From Quatrionicoccus australiensis (GTDB lineage: Bacteria; Pseudomonadota; Gammaproteobacteria; Burkholderiales; Rhodocyclaceae): a stretch of DNA of 64,000 nucleotides. Below are positions 62,942 through 64,000 of this stretch, piece by piece. Location of the stretch: NCBI RefSeq assembly GCF_020510525.1, contig NZ_CP075188.1:3348001-3412000 (forward strand). Reading direction: 5' to 3'. Numbering within the stretch: position 1 is the stretch's first letter; each line of letters starts with the position of its first letter. The translations under genes were made by a program, and so were the position numbers. Under the pieces are notes generated by a model. The model was given only the letters and a program-made list of their open reading frames with translations. It ran no database searches and was not told the DNA's origin.

Positions 62942-63767
62942 ATCCTGGCTACTCCTCGCGCCGATGTGCGCAGGTCTACCGGTGCTTGCCGGACCGACGG
63001 TCGGCACGGTTGCGCTCCTCAGCGGCCCGTTGCTGGCAACGAGAGCGGATGGCACGACGCGGGTGCTGGCGGTGAAATCCACGGTCGAATCCGGCGATAC
63101 CTTGGCCAGCCAAAAGAAGGGCTACGCGCAGATCCGCTTCAGCGATGGCAGCCAGCTGATTTTGCAACCGAATACGGCGTTGACCGTTGATCGCTTCTCG
63201 TATGACCCCGATAAGCCGCAGGCCGACCACATCAACCTGACGCTGGTTCGAGGCGGCGTACGGTCGACCGCCGGTTTACTCGGTAAACGCAGCATCGATC
63301 GCGTTGTCTTGAAGACGCCGCTGGCCGACATCGCGATGCAGAGTGCGACGGTGATCGTGCAATATCGCGAAGCGAGTGCCGAATCATTGGCCGCGCGGCG
63401 GGCTTTCCTGCTGGCCAGCACGGCAGCACTTGACTGGTCGCCGCTGGCCACGCGCAGCGATATGCCGCTTGCCGCGCGCATCGTGCCAATGAAATTGGCG
63501 CAAGTCGTACCAACTACCACACCAGCATTGCCACCGGGCATATATGTCCAGGTAATCGACGGCATGATTAATATGAGCAACAAAGGCGGGACGCAAAACT
63601 TTTCTCCCGGGCAATTCGGCTTCACACCAAGCCCGACACAAGCCCCTGTGGTTGTGCCGAAGAACCCCGGCCTCAAGTTCCTCCCGTCGCCTTCATTCAG
63701 CTCTTCGACGACAACGACAGCGCCTGGCTCGAGCAAGTCATCAAACGTCGATTGCGAGGTTCGATAA
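62910..63767 (+). CDS. Exported FecR-domain protein
   Basis: A 285-aa protein with a signal peptide (SWLLLAPMCAGLPVLAG), then a FecR-like beta domain (about 25-135: VLAVKSTVESGDTLASQ; AQIRFSDGSQLILQPNTALTV; GGVRSTAGLLGKRSIDR). The C-terminal 100 residues are Pro/Ser/Thr-rich. It overlaps the tpsA end by 32 bp, so it belongs to the operon. In such operons it may help display or anchor the secreted protein. It lacks the membrane segment of a classical anti-sigma factor. Confidence 0.85.
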   Translation: MTKSKKHFAIKSWLLLAPMCAGLPVLAGPTVGTVALLSGPLLATRADGTTRVLAVKSTVESGDTLASQKKGYAQIRFSDGSQLILQPNTALTVDRFSYDPDKPQADHINLTLVRGGVRSTAGLLGKRSIDRVVLKTPLADIAMQSATVIVQYREASAESLAARRAFLLASTAALDWSPLATRSDMPLAARIVPMKLAQVVPTTTPALPPGIYVQVIDGMINMSNKGGTQNFSPGQFGFTPSPTQAPVVVPKNPGLKFLPSPSFSSSTTTTAPGSSKSSNVDCEVR

Positions 63768-63845
63768 ATCTTCTCGATGATATTCACCGGTACGATTGCC
63801 AAATCCGGGCGCACTTGAAGCGCGTGTCTGCCGACAGCTAGGCGT

Positions 63846-63851
63846 ATAATC
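63846..63851 (+). promoter_or_regulatory. -10 box of the helicase gene
   Basis: TATAAT nine bases before the ATG at 63860, so the mRNA would be nearly leaderless. No good -35 box is visible. Confidence 0.4.
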
Positions 63852-63859
63852 CCGACCCA

Positions 63860-64000
63860 TGTCTGAAATCAATACGTTAGCTGGCGACGCAGCCAGTACC
63901 CCGGCGGCGGAACTGCCCGCAGAAGCCACTCCCGAAATTACCTTTGCCGATCTCGGCCTGGCCCCTGAACTGCTGCGCGCGGTTCTCGAAGAGGGTTATA
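63860..64000 (+). CDS. DEAD-box RNA helicase (N-terminal fragment)
   Basis: The first 47 codons of a gene cut by the window's right edge. After an Ala/Pro-rich leader of about 28 residues the sequence reads ITFADLGLAPELLRAVLEEGY, the conserved start of DEAD-box helicases including the aromatic residue before the Q motif. RhlE is the likely type, but the helicase motifs are outside the window. Confidence 0.75.

Overview
The window looks like the chromosome of a GC-rich betaproteobacterium of the Rhodocyclales (Dechloromonas/Azonexus-like). The pointers are petABC followed by sspA-sspB, ffs just upstream of dnaX-ybaB-recR, a cytochrome b with the PVWY form of the Qo motif, sigma-54 control of nitrate assimilation, and many chemotaxis and hybrid-kinase genes. 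The taxon is an inference from gene content and order, not from a database match.

Bases 1-2.3 kb hold the start of an ABC-F (Uup-like) gene and a chemoreceptor. Bases 2.37-20.2 kb look like a composite, partly decayed integrative island in a tRNA-Arg(CCU) gene. A host-type tRNA-Arg is cut after its anticodon arm (2369-2417), and a complete but different tRNA-Arg(CCU) sits 135 bp further on. The other end has tandem integrase-arm-like repeats (20091-20140) and a short stretch resembling a tRNA 3' end. The left part (2.6-10.6 kb) is visibly richer in A/T than its surroundings. It carries an unrecognised four-gene cassette (3373-7954): a small membrane protein, a protein joining a nuclease-like region to a glycine-zipper membrane region, an unknown 282-aa protein and a Ycf46-like AAA ATPase. 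Next come an orphan adenine methyltransferase and an unknown gene bracketed by two 113-bp inverted repeats. This is the best candidate for an undescribed system. The rest of the island holds an integrase remnant, a three-gene PhnD-like binding protein/hybrid kinase operon, two bacteriohemerythrins around a small tyrosine recombinase, and a glycosyltransferase fragment.

Bases 20.3-33.7 kb are mainly an assimilatory nitrate regulon on the minus strand. It comprises nasA-ybiB, nirB-nirD with a periplasmic PilJ-type protein, a CbiX-like chelatase, the antiterminator nasT, and the transporter nrtA-nrtB-nrtD. Three sigma-54 promoters (nasA, nirB, nrtA), an NtrC-like site and an ANTAR-type attenuator before nrtA suggest joint control by nitrogen status and nitrate.

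Bases 33.8-47.3 kb are mostly housekeeping: sspB-sspA, the cytochrome bc1 operon, recR-ybaB-dnaX, SRP RNA, ompW with an FNR-like box, alaS, ugpB-ugpQ without its permease, and a ProQ/FinO protein. Bases 47.4-64 kb hold an autotransporter, an AcrAB-OprM type efflux operon with its TetR regulator and an AcrR-like operator, a lipoprotein, a kinase/response-regulator pair, a two-partner secretion operon with a FecR-domain protein, and the start of a DEAD-box helicase.
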